This document shows, piece by piece, positions 10,701-25,700 of a stretch of DNA of 64,000 nt. Numbering within the stretch: the stretch's first letter is position 1; the number at the start of each line of letters is the position of its first letter. Under the pieces are notes generated by a model, which saw only the letters and a list, made by a program, of their open reading frames with translations, did no database searches and was not told the DNA's origin. Made by a program: the position numbers and the translations under genes. This DNA comes from Cylicocyclus nassatus (taxonomy: Eukaryota; Nematoda; Chromadorea; Rhabditida; Strongylidae). The stretch spans positions 85,144,636 to 85,208,635 of the forward strand of contig CATQJL010000112.1 of the NCBI GenBank assembly GCA_958299035.1. Direction: 5' to 3'.

Positions 10701-13700
10701 TGAGTGGTTCACCTTCAATGTCAGTGACGCGATTCGTGCTGTCAAGTGGTCCCTCGTAGACTTCCGATACGGGATAGTCGAGATGAGCAGGACCCTTCTT
10801 GAAGAAGCCACTGATCTTTCCACCGAGAGCCTTGGCTGCTTCAGCGATGTCGAGTGGCTCTTCTTCGGGTTTCTCTGGTTTAGGTGCCGGTTCATCAGAT
10901 CTGCCACTGTGGTACACGCTCACATGATAGGTGAGAGGCTCACCTTCGATGTCTGTCACGCGAGTTGTGCTCTCCAGTGGTCCTTCGTAGGCTGCCGTAG
11001 TAGGATAGTCGTAGTACATGTCTCTTGCAGGAACAACTGCAATAACTTCGACTGGAGCTGGTGGTGGTGCGACTGGCTCTTGAGGAATATCGGATCGGCC
11101 ACTGTGATACACAGTGACGATATTGTGAATTGGCTGAGATTCGATATCTTCTCGTTTGTTCGTAGCTTCCAGTGGACCTTCGTACGGTTCTGATATTGGA
11201 TAGTCAGGAATAGTTGGTCTTCTCTTGAACAGTCCAGTGATCTTGTCACCGAAGGTCTTGGCAGCATCAGCGATGTCAATTCTGGGCTCTTCTTCTGGCT
11301 TCGGCACTGGCTCATCAGATCTTCCGCTGTGGTAGACTGTGACATGGTGGGTGAGTGGTTCACCTTCAATGTCAGTGACGCGATTCGTGCTGTCAAGTGG
11401 TCCCTCGTAGACTTCCGATACGGGATAGTCGAGATGAGCAGGACCCTTCTTGAAGAAGCCACTGATCTTTCCACCGAGAGCCTTGGCTGCTTCAGCGATG
11501 TCGAGTGGCTCTTCTTCGGGTTTCTCTGGTTTAGGTGCCGGTTCATCAGATCTGCCACTGTGGTACACGCTCACATGATAGGTGAGAGGCTCACCTTCGA
11601 TGTCTGTCACGCGAGTTGTGCTCTCCAGTGGTCCTTCGTAGGCTGCCGTAGTAGGATAGTCGTAGTACATGTCTCTTGCAGGAACAACTGCAATAACTTC
11701 GACTGGAGCTGGTGGTGGTGCGACTGGCTCTTGAGGAATATCGGATCGGCCACTGTGATACACAGTGACGATATTGTGAATTGGCTGAGATTCGATATCT
11801 TCTCGTTTGTTCGTAGCTTCCAGTGGACCTTCGTACGGTTCTGATATTGGATAGTCAGGAATAGTTGGTCTTCTCTTGAACAGTCCAGTGATCTTGTCAC
11901 CGAAGGTCTTGGCAGCATCAGCGATGTCAATTCTGGGCTCTTCTTCTGGCTTCGGCACTGGCTCATCAGATCTTCCGCTGTGGTAGACTGTGACATGGTG
12001 GGTGAGTGGTTCACCTTCAATGTCAGTGACGCGATTCGTGCTGTCAAGTGGTCCCTCGTAGACTTCCGATACGGGATAGTCGAGATGAGCAGGACCCTTC
12101 TTGAAGAAGCCACTGATCTTTCCACCGAGAGCCTTGGCTGCTTCAGCGATGTCGAGTGGCTCTTCTTCGGGTTTGTCTGGTTTAGGTGCCGGTTCATCAG
12201 ATCTGCCACTGTGGTACACGCTCACATGATAGGTGAGAGGCTCACCTTCGATGTCTGTCACGCGAGTTGTGCTCTCCAGTGGTCCTTCGTAGGCTGCCGT
12301 AGTAGGATAGTCGTAGTACATGTCTCTTGCAGGAACAACTGCAATAACTTCGACTGGAGCTGGTGGTGGTGCGACTGGCTCTTGAGGAATATCGGATCGG
12401 CCACTGTGATACACAGTGACGATATTGTGAATTGGCTGAGATTCGATATCTTCTCGTTTGTTCGTAGCTTCCAGTGGACCTTCGTACGGTTCTGATATTG
12501 GATAGTCAGGAATAGTTGGTCTTCTCTTGAACAGTCCAGTGATCTTGTCACCGAAGGTCTTGGCAGCATCAGCGATGTCAATTCTGGGCTCTTCTTCTGG
12601 CTTCGGCACTGGCTCATCAGATCTTCCGCTGTGGTAGACTGTGACATGGTGGGTGAGTGGTTCACCTTCAATGTCAGTGACGCGATTCGTGCTGTCAAGT
12701 GGTCCCTCGTAAACTTCCGATACGGGATAGTCGAGATGAGCAGGACCCTTCTTGAAGAAGCCACTGATCTTTCCACCGAGAGCCTTGGCTGCTTCAGCGA
12801 TGTCGAGTGGCTCTTCTTCGGGTTTCTCTGGTTTAGGTGCCGGTTCGTCAGATCTGCCACTGTGGTACACGCTCACATGATAGGTGAGAGGCTCACCTTC
12901 GATGTCTGTCACGCGAGTTGTGCTCTCCAGTGGTCCTTCGTAGGCTGCCGTAGTAGGATAGTCGTAGTACATGTCTCTTGCAGGAACAACTGCAATAACT
13001 TCGACTGGAGCTGGTGGTGGTGCGACTGGCTCTTGAGGAATATCGGATCGGCCACTGTGATACACAGTGACGATATTGTGAATTGGCTGAGATTCGATAT
13101 CTTCTCGTTTGTTCGTAGCTTCCAGTGGACCTTCGTACGGTTCTGATATTGGATAGTCAGGAATAGTTGGTCTTCTCTTGAACAGTCCAGTGATCTTGTC
13201 ACCGAAGGTCTTGGCAGCATCAGCGATGTCAATTCTGGGCTCTTCTTCTGGCTTCGGCACTGGCTCATCAAATCTTCCGCTGTGGTAGACTGTGACATGG
13301 TGGGTGAGTGGTTCACCTTCAATGTCAGTGACGCGATTCGTGCTGTCAAGTGGTCCCTCGTAGACTTCCGATACGGGATAGTCGAGATGAGCAGGACCCT
13401 TCTTGAAGAAGCCACTGATCTTTCCACCGAGAGCCTTGGCTGCTTCAGCGATGTCGAGTGGCTCTTCTTCGGGTTTCTCTGGTTTAGGTGCCGGTTCATC
13501 AGATCTGCCACTGTGGTACACGCTCACATGATAGGTGAGAGGCTCACCTTCGATGTCTGTCACGCGAGTTGTGCTCTCCAGTGGTCCTTCGTAGGCTGCC
13601 GTAGTAGGATAGTCGTAGTACATGTCTCTTGCAGGAACAACTGCAATAACTTCGACTGGAGCTGGTGGTGGTGCGACTGGCTCTTGAGGAATATCGGATC

Positions 13701-16700
13701 GGCCACTGTGATACACAGTGACGATATTGTGAATTGGCTGAGATTCGATATCTTCTCGTTTGTTCGTAGCTTCCAGTGGACCTTCGTACGGTTCTGATAT
13801 TGGATAGTCAGGAATAGTTGGTCTTCTCTTGAACAGTCCAGTGATCTTGTCACCGAAGGTCTTGGCAGCATCAGCGATGTCAATTCTGGGCTCTTCTTCT
13901 GGCTTCGGCACTGGCTCATCAGATCTTCCGCTGTGGTAGACTGTGACATGGTGGGTGAGTGGTTCACCTTCAATGTCAGTGACGCGATTCGTGCTGTCAA
14001 GTGGTCCCTCGTAGACTTCCGATACGGGATAGTCGAGATGAGCAGGACCCTTCTTGAAGAAGCCACTGATCTTTCCACCGAGAGCCTTGGCTGCTTCAGC
14101 GATGTCGAGTGGCTCTTCTTCGGGTTTCTCTGGTTTAGGTGCCGGTTCATCAGATCTGCCACTGTGGTACACGCTCACATGATAGGTGAGAGGCTCACCT
14201 TCGATGTCTGTCACGCGAGTTGTGCTCTCCAGTGGTCCTTCGTAGGCTGCCGTAGTAGGATAGTCGTAGTACATGTCTCTTGCAGGAACAACTGCAATAA
14301 CTTCGACTGGAGCTGGTGGTGGTGCGACTGGCTCTTGAGGAATATCGGATCGGCCACTGTGATACACAGTGACGATATTGTGAATTGGCTGAGATTCGAT
14401 ATCTTCTCGTTTGTTCGTAGCTTCCAGTGGACCTTCGTACGGTTCTGATATTGGATAGTCAGGAATAGTTGGTCTTCTCTTGAACAGTCCAGTGATCTTG
14501 TCACCGAAGGTCTTGGCAGCATCAGCGATGTCAATTCTGGGCTCTTCTTCTGGCTTCGGCACTGGCTCATCAGATCTTCCGCTGTGGTAGACTGTGACAT
14601 GGTGGGTGAGTGGTTCACCTTCAATGTCAGTGACGCGATTCGTGCTGTCAAGTGGTCCCTCGTAGACTTCCGATACGGGATAGTCGAGATGAGCAGGACC
14701 CTTCTTGAAGAAGCCACTGATCTTTCCACCGAGAGCCTTGGCTGCTTCAGCGATGTCGAGTGGCTCTTCTTCGGGTTTCTCTGGTTTAGGTGCCGGTTCA
14801 TCAGATCTGCCACTGTGGTACACGCTCACATGATAGGTGAGAGGCTCACCTTCGATGTCTGTCACGCGAGTTGTGCTCTCCAGTGGTCCTTCGTAGGCTG
14901 CCGTAGTAGGATAGTCGTAGTACATGTCTCTTGCAGGAACAACTGCAATAACTTCGACTGGAGCTGGTGGTGGTGCGACTGGCTCTTGAGGAATATCGGA
15001 TCGGCCACTGTGATACACAGTGACGATATTGTGAATTGGCTGAGATTCGATATCTTCTCGTTTGTTCGTAGCTTCCAGTGGACCTTCGTACGGTTCTGAT
15101 ATTGGATAGTCAGGAATAGTTGGTCTTCTCTTGAACAGTCCAGTGATCTTGTCACCGAAGGTCTTGGCAGCATCAGCGATGTCAATTCTGGGCTCTTCTT
15201 CTGGCTTCGGCACTGGCTCATCAGATCTTCCGCTGTGGTAGACTGTGACATGGTGGGTGAGTGGTTCACCTTCAATGTCAGTGACGCGATTCGTGCTGTC
15301 AAGTGGTCCCTCGTAGACTTCCGATACGGGATAGTCGAGATGAGCAGGACCCTTCTTGAAGAAGCCACTGATCTTTCCACCGAGAGCCTTGGCTGCTTCA
15401 GCGATGTCGAGTGGCTCTTCTTCGGGTTTCTCTGGTTTAGGTGCCGGTTCATCAGATCTGCCACTGTGGTACACGCTCACATGATAGGTGAGAGGCTCAC
15501 CTTCGATGTCTGTCACGCGAGTTGTGCTCTCCAGTGGTCCTTCGTAGGCTGCCGTAGTAGGATAGTCGTAGTACATGTCTCTTGCAGGAACAACTGCAAT
15601 AACTTCGACTGGAGCTGGTGGTGGTGCGACTGGCTCTTGAGGAATATCGGATCGGCCACTGTGATACACAGTGACGATATTGTGAATTGGCTGAGATTCG
15701 ATATCTTCTCGTTTGTTCGTAGCTTCCAGTGGACCTTCGTACGGTTCTGATATTGGATAGTCAGGAATAGTTGGTCTTCTCTTGAACAGTCCAGTGATCT
15801 TGTCACCGAAGGTCTTGGCAGCATCAGCGATGTCAATTCTGGGCTCTTCTTCTGGCTTCGGCACTGGCTCATCAGATCTTCCGCTGTGGTAGACTGTGAC
15901 ATGGTGGGTGAGTGGTTCACCTTCAATGTCAGTGACGCGATTCGTGCTGTCAAGTGGTCCCTCGTAAACTTCCGATACGGGATAGTCGAGATGAGCAGGA
16001 CCCTTCTTGAAGAAGCCACTGATCTTTCCACCGAGAGCCTTGGCTGCTTCAGCGATGTCGAGTGGCTCTTCTTCGGGTTTCTCTGGTTTAGGTGCCGGTT
16101 CGTCAGATCTGCCACTGTGGTACACGCTCACATGATAGGTGAGAGGCTCACCTTCGATGTCTGTCACGCGAGTTGTGCTCTCCAGTGGTCCTTCGTAGGC
16201 TGCCGTAGTAGGATAGTCGTAGTACATGTCTCTTGCAGGAACAACTGCAATAACTTCGACTGGAGCTGGTGGTGGTGCGACTGGCTCTTGAGGAATATCG
16301 GATCGGCCACTGTGATACACAGTGACGATATTGTGAATTGGCTGAGATTCGATATCTTCTCGTTTGTTCGTAGCTTCCAGTGGACCTTCGTACGGTTCTG
16401 ATATTGGATAGTCAGGAATAGTTGGTCTTCTCTTGAACAGTCCAGTGATCTTGTCACCGAAGGTCTTGGCAGCATCAGCGATGTCAATTCTGGGCTCTTC
16501 TTCTGGCTTCGGCACTGGCTCATCAGATCTTCCGCTGTGGTAGACTGTGACATGGTGGGTGAGTGGTTCACCTTCAATGTCAGTGACGCGATTCGTGCTG
16601 TCAAGTGGTCCCTCGTAGACTTCCGATACGGGATAGTCGAGATGAGCAGGACCCTTCTTGAAGAAGCCACTGATCTTTCCACCGAGAGCCTTGGCTGCTT

Positions 16701-19700
16701 CAGCGATGTCGAGTGGCTCTTCTTCGGGTTTCTCTGGTTTAGGTGCCGGTTCATCAGATCTGCCACTGTGGTACACGCTCACATGATAGGTGAGAGGCTG
16801 ACCTTCGATGTCTGTCACGCGAGTTGTGCTCTCCAGTGGTCCTTCGTAGGCTGCCGTAGTAGGATAGTCGTAGTACATGTCTCTTGCAGGAACAACTGCA
16901 ATAACTTCGACTGGAGCTGGTGGTGGTGCGACTGGCTCTTGAGGAATATCGGATCGGCCACTGTGATACACAGTGACGATATTGTGAATTGGCTGAGATT
17001 CGATATCTTCTCGTTTGTTCGTAGCTTCCAGTGGACCTTCGTACGGTTCTGATATTGGATAGTCAGGAATAGTTGGTCTTCTCTTGAACAGTCCAGTGAT
17101 CTTGTCACCGAAGGTCTTGGCAGCATCAGCGATGTCAATTCTGGGCTCTTCTTCTGGCTTCGGCACTGGCTCATCAGATCTTCCGCTGTGGTAGACTGTG
17201 ACATGGTGGGTGAGTGGTTCACCTTCAATGTCAGTGACGCGATTCGTGCTGTCAAGTGGTCCCTCGTAGACTTCCGATACGGGATAGTCGAGATGAGCAG
17301 GACCCTTCTTGAAGAAGCCACTGATCTTTCCACCGAGAGCCTTGGCTGCTTCAGCGATGTCGAGTGGCTCTTCTTCGGGTTTCTCTGGTTTAGGTGCCGG
17401 TTCATCAGATCTGCCACTGTGGTACACGCTCACATGATAGGTGAGAGGCTCACCTTCGATGTCTGTCACGCGAGTTGTGCTCTCCAGTGGTCCTTCGTAG
17501 GCTGCCGTAGTAGGATAGTCGTAGTACATGTCTCTTGCAGGAACAACTGCAATAACTTCGACTGGAGCTGGTGGTGGTGCGACTGGCTCTTGAGGAATAT
17601 CGGATCGGCCACTGTGATACACAGTGACGATATTGTGAATTGGCTGAGATTCGATATCTTCTCGTTTGTTCGTAGCTTCCAGTGGACCTTCGTACGGTTC
17701 TGATATTGGATAGTCAGGAATAGTTGGTCTTCTCTTGAACAGTCCAGTGATCTTGTCACCGAAGGTCTTGGCAGCATCAGCGATGTCAATTCTGGGCTCT
17801 TCTTCTGGCTTCGGCACTGGCTCATCAGATCTTCCGCTGTGGTAGACTGTGACATGGTGGGTGAGTGGTTCACCTTCAATGTCAGTGACGCGATTCGTGC
17901 TGTCAAGTGGTCCCTCGTAGACTTCCGATACGGGATAGTCGAGATGAGCAGGACCCTTCTTGAAGAAGCCACTGATCTTTCCACCGAGAGCCTTGGCTGC
18001 TTCAGCGATGTCGAGTGGCTCTTCTTCGGGTTTCTCTGGTTTAGGTGCCGGTTCATCAGATCTGCCACTGTGGTACACGCTCACATGATAGGTGAGAGGC
18101 TCACCTTCGATGTCTGTCACGCGAGTTGTGCTCTCCAGTGGTCCTTCGTAGGCTGCCGTAGTAGGATAGTCGTAGTACATGTCTCTTGCAGGAACAACTG
18201 CAATAACTTCGACTGGAGCTGGTGGTGGTGCGACTGGCTCTTGAGGAATATCGGATCGGCCACTGTGATACACAGTGACGATATTGTGAATTGGCTGAGA
18301 TTCGATATCTTCTCGTTTGTTCGTAGCTTCCAGTGGACCTTCGTACGGTTCTGATATTGGATAGTCAGGAATAGTTGGTCTTCTCTTGAACAGTCCAGTG
18401 ATCTTGTCACCGAAGGTCTTGGCAGCATCAGCGATGTCAATTCTGGGCTCTTCTTCTGGCTTCGGCACTGGCTCATCAGATCTTCCGCTGTGGTAGACTG
18501 TGACATGGTGGGTGAGTGGTTCACCTTCAATGTCAGTGACGCGATTCGTGCTGTCAAGTGGTCCCTCGTAGACTTCCGATACGGGATAGTCGAGATGAGC
18601 AGGACCCTTCTTGAAGAAGCCACTGATCTTTCCACCGAGAGCCTTGGCTGCTTCAGCGATGTCGAGTGGCTCTTCTTCGGGTTTCTCTGGTTTAGGTGCC
18701 GGTTCATCAGATCTGCCACTGTGGTACACGCTCACATGATAGGTGAGAGGCTGACCTTCGATGTCTGTCACGCGAGTTGTGCTCTCCAGTGGTCCTTCGT
18801 AGGCTGCCGTAGTAGGATAGTCGTAGTACATGTCTCTTGCAGGAACAACTGCAATAACTTCGACTGGAGCTGGTGGTGGTGCGACTGGCTCTTGAGGAAT
18901 ATCGGATCGGCCACTGTGATACACAGTGACGATATTGTGAATTGGCTGAGATTCGATATCTTCTCGTTTGTTCGTAGCTTCCAGTGGACCTTCGTACGGT
19001 TCTGATATTGGATAGTCAGGAATAGTTGGTCTTCTCTTGAACAGTCCAGTGATCTTGTCACCGAAGGTCTTGGCAGCATCAGCGATGTCAATTCTGGGCT
19101 CTTCTTCTGGCTTCGGCACTGGCTCATCAGATCTTCCGCTGTGGTAGACTGTGACATGGTGGGTGAGTGGTTCACCTTCAATGTCAGTGACGCGATTCGT
19201 GCTGTCAAGTGGTCCCTCGTAGACTTCCGATACGGGATAGTCGAGATGAGCAGGACCCTTCTTGAAGAAGCCACTGATCTTTCCACCGAGAGCCTTGGCT
19301 GCTTCAGCGATGTCGAGTGGCTCTTCTTCGGGTTTCTCTGGTTTAGGTGCCGGTTCATCAGATCTGCCACTGTGGTACACGCTCACATGATAGGTGAGAG
19401 GCTCACCTTCGATGTCTGTCACGCGAGTTGTGCTCTCCAGTGGTCCTTCGTAGGCTGCCGTAGTAGGATAGTCGTAGTACATGTCTCTTGCAGGAACAAC
19501 TGCAATAACTTCGACTGGAGCTGGTGGTGGTGCGACTGGCTCTTGAGGAATATCGGATCGGCCACTGTGATACACAGTGACGATATTGTGAATTGGCTGA
19601 GATTCGATATCTTCTCGTTTGTTCGTAGCTTCCAGTGGACCTTCGTACGGTTCTGATATTGGATAGTCAGGAATAGTTGGTCTTCTCTTGAACAGTCCAG

Positions 19701-22700
19701 TGATCTTGTCACCGAAGGTCTTGGCAGCATCAGCGATGTCAATTCTGGGCTCTTCTTCTGGCTTCGGCACTGGCTCATCAGATCTTCCGCTGTGGTAGAC
19801 TGTGACATGGTGGGTGAGTGGTTCACCTTCAATGTCAGTGACGCGATTCGTGCTGTCAAGTGGTCCCTCGTAGACTTCCGATACGGGATAGTCGAGATGA
19901 GCAGGACCCTTCTTGAAGAAGCCACTGATCTTTCCACCGAGAGCCTTGGCTGCTTCAGCGATGTCGAGTGGCTCTTCTTCGGGTTTCTCTGGTTTAGGTG
20001 CCGGTTCATCAGATCTGCCACTGTGGTACACGCTCACATGATAGGTGAGAGGCTCACCTTCGATGTCTGTCACGCGAGTTGTGCTCTCCAGTGGTCCTTC
20101 GTAGGCTGCCGTAGTAGGATAGTCGTAGTACATGTCTCTTGCAGGAACAACTGCAATAACTTCGACTGGAGCTGGTGGTGGTGCGACTGGCTCTTGAGGA
20201 ATATCGGATCGGCCACTGTGATACACAGTGACGATATTGTGAATTGGCTGAGATTCGATATCTTCTCGTTTGTTCGTAGCTTCCAGTGGACCTTCGTACG
20301 GTTCTGATATTGGATAGTCAGGAATAGTTGGTCTTCTCTTGAACAGTCCAGTGATCTTGTCACCGAAGGTCTTGGCAGCATCAGCGATGTCAATTCTGGG
20401 CTCTTCTTCTGGCTTCGGCACTGGCTCATCAGATCTTCCGCTGTGGTAGACTGTGACATGGTGGGTGAGTGGTTCACCTTCAATGTCAGTGACGCGATTC
20501 GTGCTGTCAAGTGGTCCCTCGTAGACTTCCGATACGGGATAGTCGAGATGAGCAGGACCCTTCTTGAAGAAGCCACTGATCTTTCCACCGAGAGCCTTGG
20601 CTGCTTCAGCGATGTCGAGTGGCTCTTCTTCGGGTTTCTCTGGTTTAGGTGCCGGTTCATCAGATCTGCCACTGTGGTACACGCTCACATGATAGGTGAG
20701 AGGCTCACCTTCGATGTCTGTCACGCGAGTTGTGCTCTCCAGTGGTCCTTCGTAGGCTGCCGTAGTAGGATAGTCGTAGTACATGTCTCTTGCAGGAACA
20801 ACTGCAATAACTTCGACTGGAGCTGGTGGTGGTGCGACTGGCTCTTGAGGAATATCGGATCGGCCACTGTGATACACAGTGACGATATTGTGAATTGGCT
20901 GAGATTCGATATCTTCTCGTTTGTTCGTAGCTTCCAGTGGACCTTCGTACGGTTCTGATATTGGATAGTCAGGAATAGTTGGTCTTCTCTTGAACAGTCC
21001 AGTGATCTTGTCACCGAAGGTCTTGGCAGCATCAGCGATGTCAATTCTGGGCTCTTCTTCTGGCTTCGGCACTGGCTCATCAGATCTTCCGCTGTGGTAG
21101 ACTGTGACATGGTGGGTGAGTGGTTCACCTTCAATGTCAGTGACGCGATTCGTGCTGTCAAGTGGTCCCTCGTAGACTTCCGATACGGGATAGTCGAGAT
21201 GAGCAGGACCCTTCTTGAAGAAGCCACTGATCTTTCCACCGAGAGCCTTGGCTGCTTCAGCGATGTCGAGTGGCTCTTCTTCGGGTTTCTCTGGTTTAGG
21301 TGCCGGTTCATCAGATCTGCCACTGTGGTACACGCTCACATGATAGGTGAGAGGCTCACCTTCGATGTCTGTCACGCGAGTTGTGCTCTCCAGTGGTCCT
21401 TCGTAGGCTGCCGTAGTAGGATAGTCGTAGTACATGTCTCTTGCAGGAACAACTGCAATAACTTCGACTGGAGCTGGTGGTGGTGCGACTGGCTCTTGAG
21501 GAATATCGGATCGGCCACTGTGATACACAGTGACGATATTGTGAATTGGCTGAGATTCGATATCTTCTCGTTTGTTCGTAGCTTCCAGTGGACCTTCGTA
21601 CGGTTCTGATATTGGATAGTCAGGAATAGTTGGTCTTCTCTTGAACAGTCCAGTGATCTTGTCACCGAAGGTCTTGGCAGCATCAGCGATGTCAATTCTG
21701 GGCTCTTCTTCTGGCTTCGGCACTGGCTCATCAGATCTTCCGCTGTGGTAGACTGTGACATGGTGGGTGAGTGGTTCACCTTCAATGTCAGTGACGCGAT
21801 TCGTGCTGTCAAGTGGTCCCTCGTAGACTTCCGATACGGGATAGTCGAGATGAGCAGGACCCTTCTTGAAGAAGCCACTGATCTTTCCACCGAGAGCCTT
21901 GGCTGCTTCAGCGATGTCGAGTGGCTCTTCTTCGGGTTTCTCTGGTTTAGGTGCCGGTTCGTCAGATCTGCCACTGTGGTACACGCTCACATGATAGGTG
22001 AGAGGCTCACCTTCGATGTCTGTCACGCGAGTTGTGCTCTCCAGTGGTCCTTCGTAGGCTGCCGTAGTAGGATAGTCGTAGTACATGTCTCTTGCAGGAA
22101 CAACTGCAATAACTTCGACTGGAGCTGGTGGTGGTGCGACTGGCTCTTGAGGAATATCGGATCGGCCACTGTGATACACAGTGACGATATTGTGAATTGG
22201 CTGAGATTCGATATCTTCTCGTTTGTTCGTAGCTTCCAGTGGACCTTCGTACGGTTCTGATATTGGATAGTCAGGAATAGTTGGTCTTCTCTTGAACAGT
22301 CCAGTGATCTTGTCACCGAAGGTCTTGGCAGCATCAGCGATGTCAATTCTGGGCTCTTCTTCTGGCTTCGGCACTGGCTCATCAGATCTTCCGCTGTGGT
22401 AGACTGTGACATGGTGGGTGAGTGGTTCACCTTCAATGTCAGTGACGCGATTCGTGCTGTCAAGTGGTCCCTCGTAGACTTCCGATACGGGATAGTCGAG
22501 ATGAGCAGGACCCTTCTTGAAGAAGCCACTGATCTTTCCACCGAGAGCCTTGGCTGCTTCAGCGATGTCGAGTGGCTCTTCTTCGGGTTTCTCTGGTTTA
22601 GGTGCCGGTTCGTCAGATCTGCCACTGTGGTACACGCTCACATGATAGGTGAGAGGCTCACCTTCGATGTCTGTCACGCGAGTTGTGCTCTCCAGTGGTC

Positions 22701-25700
22701 CTTCGTAGGCTGCCGTAGTAGGATAGTCGTAGTACATGTCTCTTGCAGGAACAACTGCAATAACTTCGACTGGAGCTGGTGGTGGTGCGACTGGCTCTTG
22801 AGGAATATCGGATCGGCCACTGTGATACACAGTGACGATATTGTGAATTGGCTGAGATTCGATATCTTCTCGTTTGTTCGTAGCTTCCAGTGGACCTTCG
22901 TACGGTTCTGATATTGGATAGTCAGGAATAGTTGGTCTTCTCTTGAACAGTCCAGTGATCTTGTCACCGAAGGTCTTGGCAGCATCAGCGATGTCAATTC
23001 TGGGCTCTTCTTCTGGCTTCGGCACTGGCTCATCAGATCTTCCGCTGTGGTAGACTGTGACATGGTGGGTGAGTGGTTCACCTTCAATGTCAGTGACGCG
23101 ATTCGTGCTGTCAAGTGGTCCCTCGTAGACTTCCGATACGGGATAGTCGAGATGAGCAGGACCCTTCTTGAAGAAGCCACTGATCTTTCCACCGAGAGCC
23201 TTGGCTGCTTCAGCGATGTCGAGTGGCTCTTCTTCGGGTTTCTCTGGTTTAGGTGCCGGTTCATCAGATCTGCCACTGTGGTACACGCTCACATGATAGG
23301 TGAGAGGCTCACCTTCGATGTCTGTCACGCGAGTTGTGCTCTCCAGTGGTCCTTCGTAGGCTGCCGTAGTAGGATAGTCGTAGTACATGTCTCTTGCAGG
23401 AACAACTGCAATAACTTCGACTGGAGCTGGTGGTGGTGCGACTGGCTCTTGAGGAATATCGGATCGGCCACTGTGATACACAGTGACGATATTGTGAATT
23501 GGCTGAGATTCGATATCTTCTCGTTTGTTCGTAGCTTCCAGTGGACCTTCGTACGGTTCTGATATTGGATAGTCAGGAATAGTTGGTCTTCTCTTGAACA
23601 GTCCAGTGATCTTGTCACCGAAGGTCTTGGCAGCATCAGCGATGTCAATTCTGGGCTCTTCTTCTGGCTTCGGCACTGGCTCATCAGATCTTCCGCTGTG
23701 GTAGACTGTGACATGGTGGGTGAGTGGTTCACCTTCAATGTCAGTGACGCGATTCGTGCTGTCAAGTGGTCCCTCGTAGACTTCCGATACGGGATAGTCG
23801 AGATGAGCAGGACCCTTCTTGAAGAAGCCACTGATCTTTCCACCGAGAGCCTTGGCTGCTTCAGCGATGTCGAGTGGCTCTTCTTCGGGTTTCTCTGGTT
23901 TAGGTGCCGGTTCGTCAGATCTGCCACTGTGGTACACGCTCACATGATAGGTGAGAGGCTCACCTTCGATGTCTGTCACGCGAGTTGTGCTCTCCAGTGG
24001 TCCTTCGTAGGCTGCCGTAGTAGGATAGTCGTAGTACATGTCTCTTGCAGGAACAACTGCAATAACTTCGACTGGAGCTGGTGGTGGTGCGACTGGCTCT
24101 TGAGGAATATCGGATCGGCCACTGTGATACACAGTGACGATATTGTGAATTGGCTGAGATTCGATATCTTCTCGTTTGTTCGTAGCTTCCAGTGGACCTT
24201 CGTACGGTTCTGAAATTGGATAGTCAGGAATAGTTGGTCTTCTCTTGAACAGTCCAGTGATCTTGTCACCGAAGGTCTTGGCAGCATCAGCGATGTCAAT
24301 TCTGGGCTCTTCTTCTGGCTTCGGCACTGGCTCATCAGATCTTCCGCTGTGGTAGACTGTGACATGGTGGGTGAGTGGTTCACCTTCAATGTCAGTGACG
24401 CGATTCGTGCTGTCAAGTGGTCCCTCGTAGACTTCCGATACGGGATAGTCGAGATGAGCAGGACCCTTCTTGAAGAAGCCACTGATCTTTCCACCGAGAG
24501 CCTTGGCTGCTTCAGCGATGTCGAGTGGCTCTTCTTCGGGTTTCTCTGGTTTAGGTGCCGGTTCATCAGATCTGCCACTGTGGTACACGCTCACATGATA
24601 GGTGAGAGGCTCACCTTCGATGTCTGTCACGCGAGTTGTGCTCTCCAGTGGTCCTTCGTAGGCTGCCGTAGTAGGATAGTCGTAGTACATGTCTCTTGCA
24701 GGAACAACTGCAATAACTTCGACTGGAGCTGGTGGTGGTGCGACTGGCTCTTGAGGAATATCGGTTCGGCCACTGTGATACACAGTGACGATATTGTGAA
24801 TTGGCTGAGATTCGATATCTTCTCGTTTGTTCGTAGCTTCCAGTGGACCTTCGTACGGTTCTGATATTGGATAGTCAGGAATAGTTGGTCTTCTCTTGAA
24901 CAGTCCAGTGATCTTGTCACCGAAGGTCTTGGCAGCATCAGCGATGTCAATTCTGGGCTCTTCTTCTGGCTTCGGCACTGGCTCATCAGATCTTCCGCTG
25001 TGGTAGACTGTGACATGGTGGGTGAGTGGTTCACCTTCAATGTCAGTGACGCGATTCGTGCTGTCAAGTGGTCCCTCGTAGACTTCCGATACGGGATAGT
25101 CGAGATGAGCAGGACCCTTCTTGAAGAAGCCACTGATCTTTCCACCGAGAGCCTTGGCTGCTTCAGCGATGTCGAGTGGCTCTTCTTCGGGTTTCTCTGG
25201 TTTAGGTGCCGGTTCGTCAGATCTGCCACTGTGGTACACGCTCACATGATAGGTGAGAGGCTCACCTTCGATGTCTGTCACGCGAGTTGTGCTCTCCAGT
25301 GGTCCTTCGTAGGCTGCCGTAGTAGGATAGTCGTAGTACATGTCTCTTGCAGGAACAACTGCAATAACTTCGACTGGAGCTGGTGGTGGTGCGACTGGCT
25401 CTTGAGGAATATCGGATCGGCCACTGTGATACACAGTGACGATATTGTGAATTGGCTGAGATTCGATATCTTCTCGTTTGTTCGTAGCTTCCAGTGGACC
25501 TTCGTACGGTTCTGATATTGGATAGTCAGGAATAGTTGGTCTTCTCTTGAACAGTCCAGTGATCTTGTCACCGAAGGTCTTGGCAGCACCAGCGATGTCA
25601 ATTCTGGGCTCTTCTTCTGGCTTCGGCACTGGCTCATCAGATCTTCCGCTGTGGTAGACTGTGACATGGTGGGTGAGTGGTTCACCTTCAATGTCAGTGA

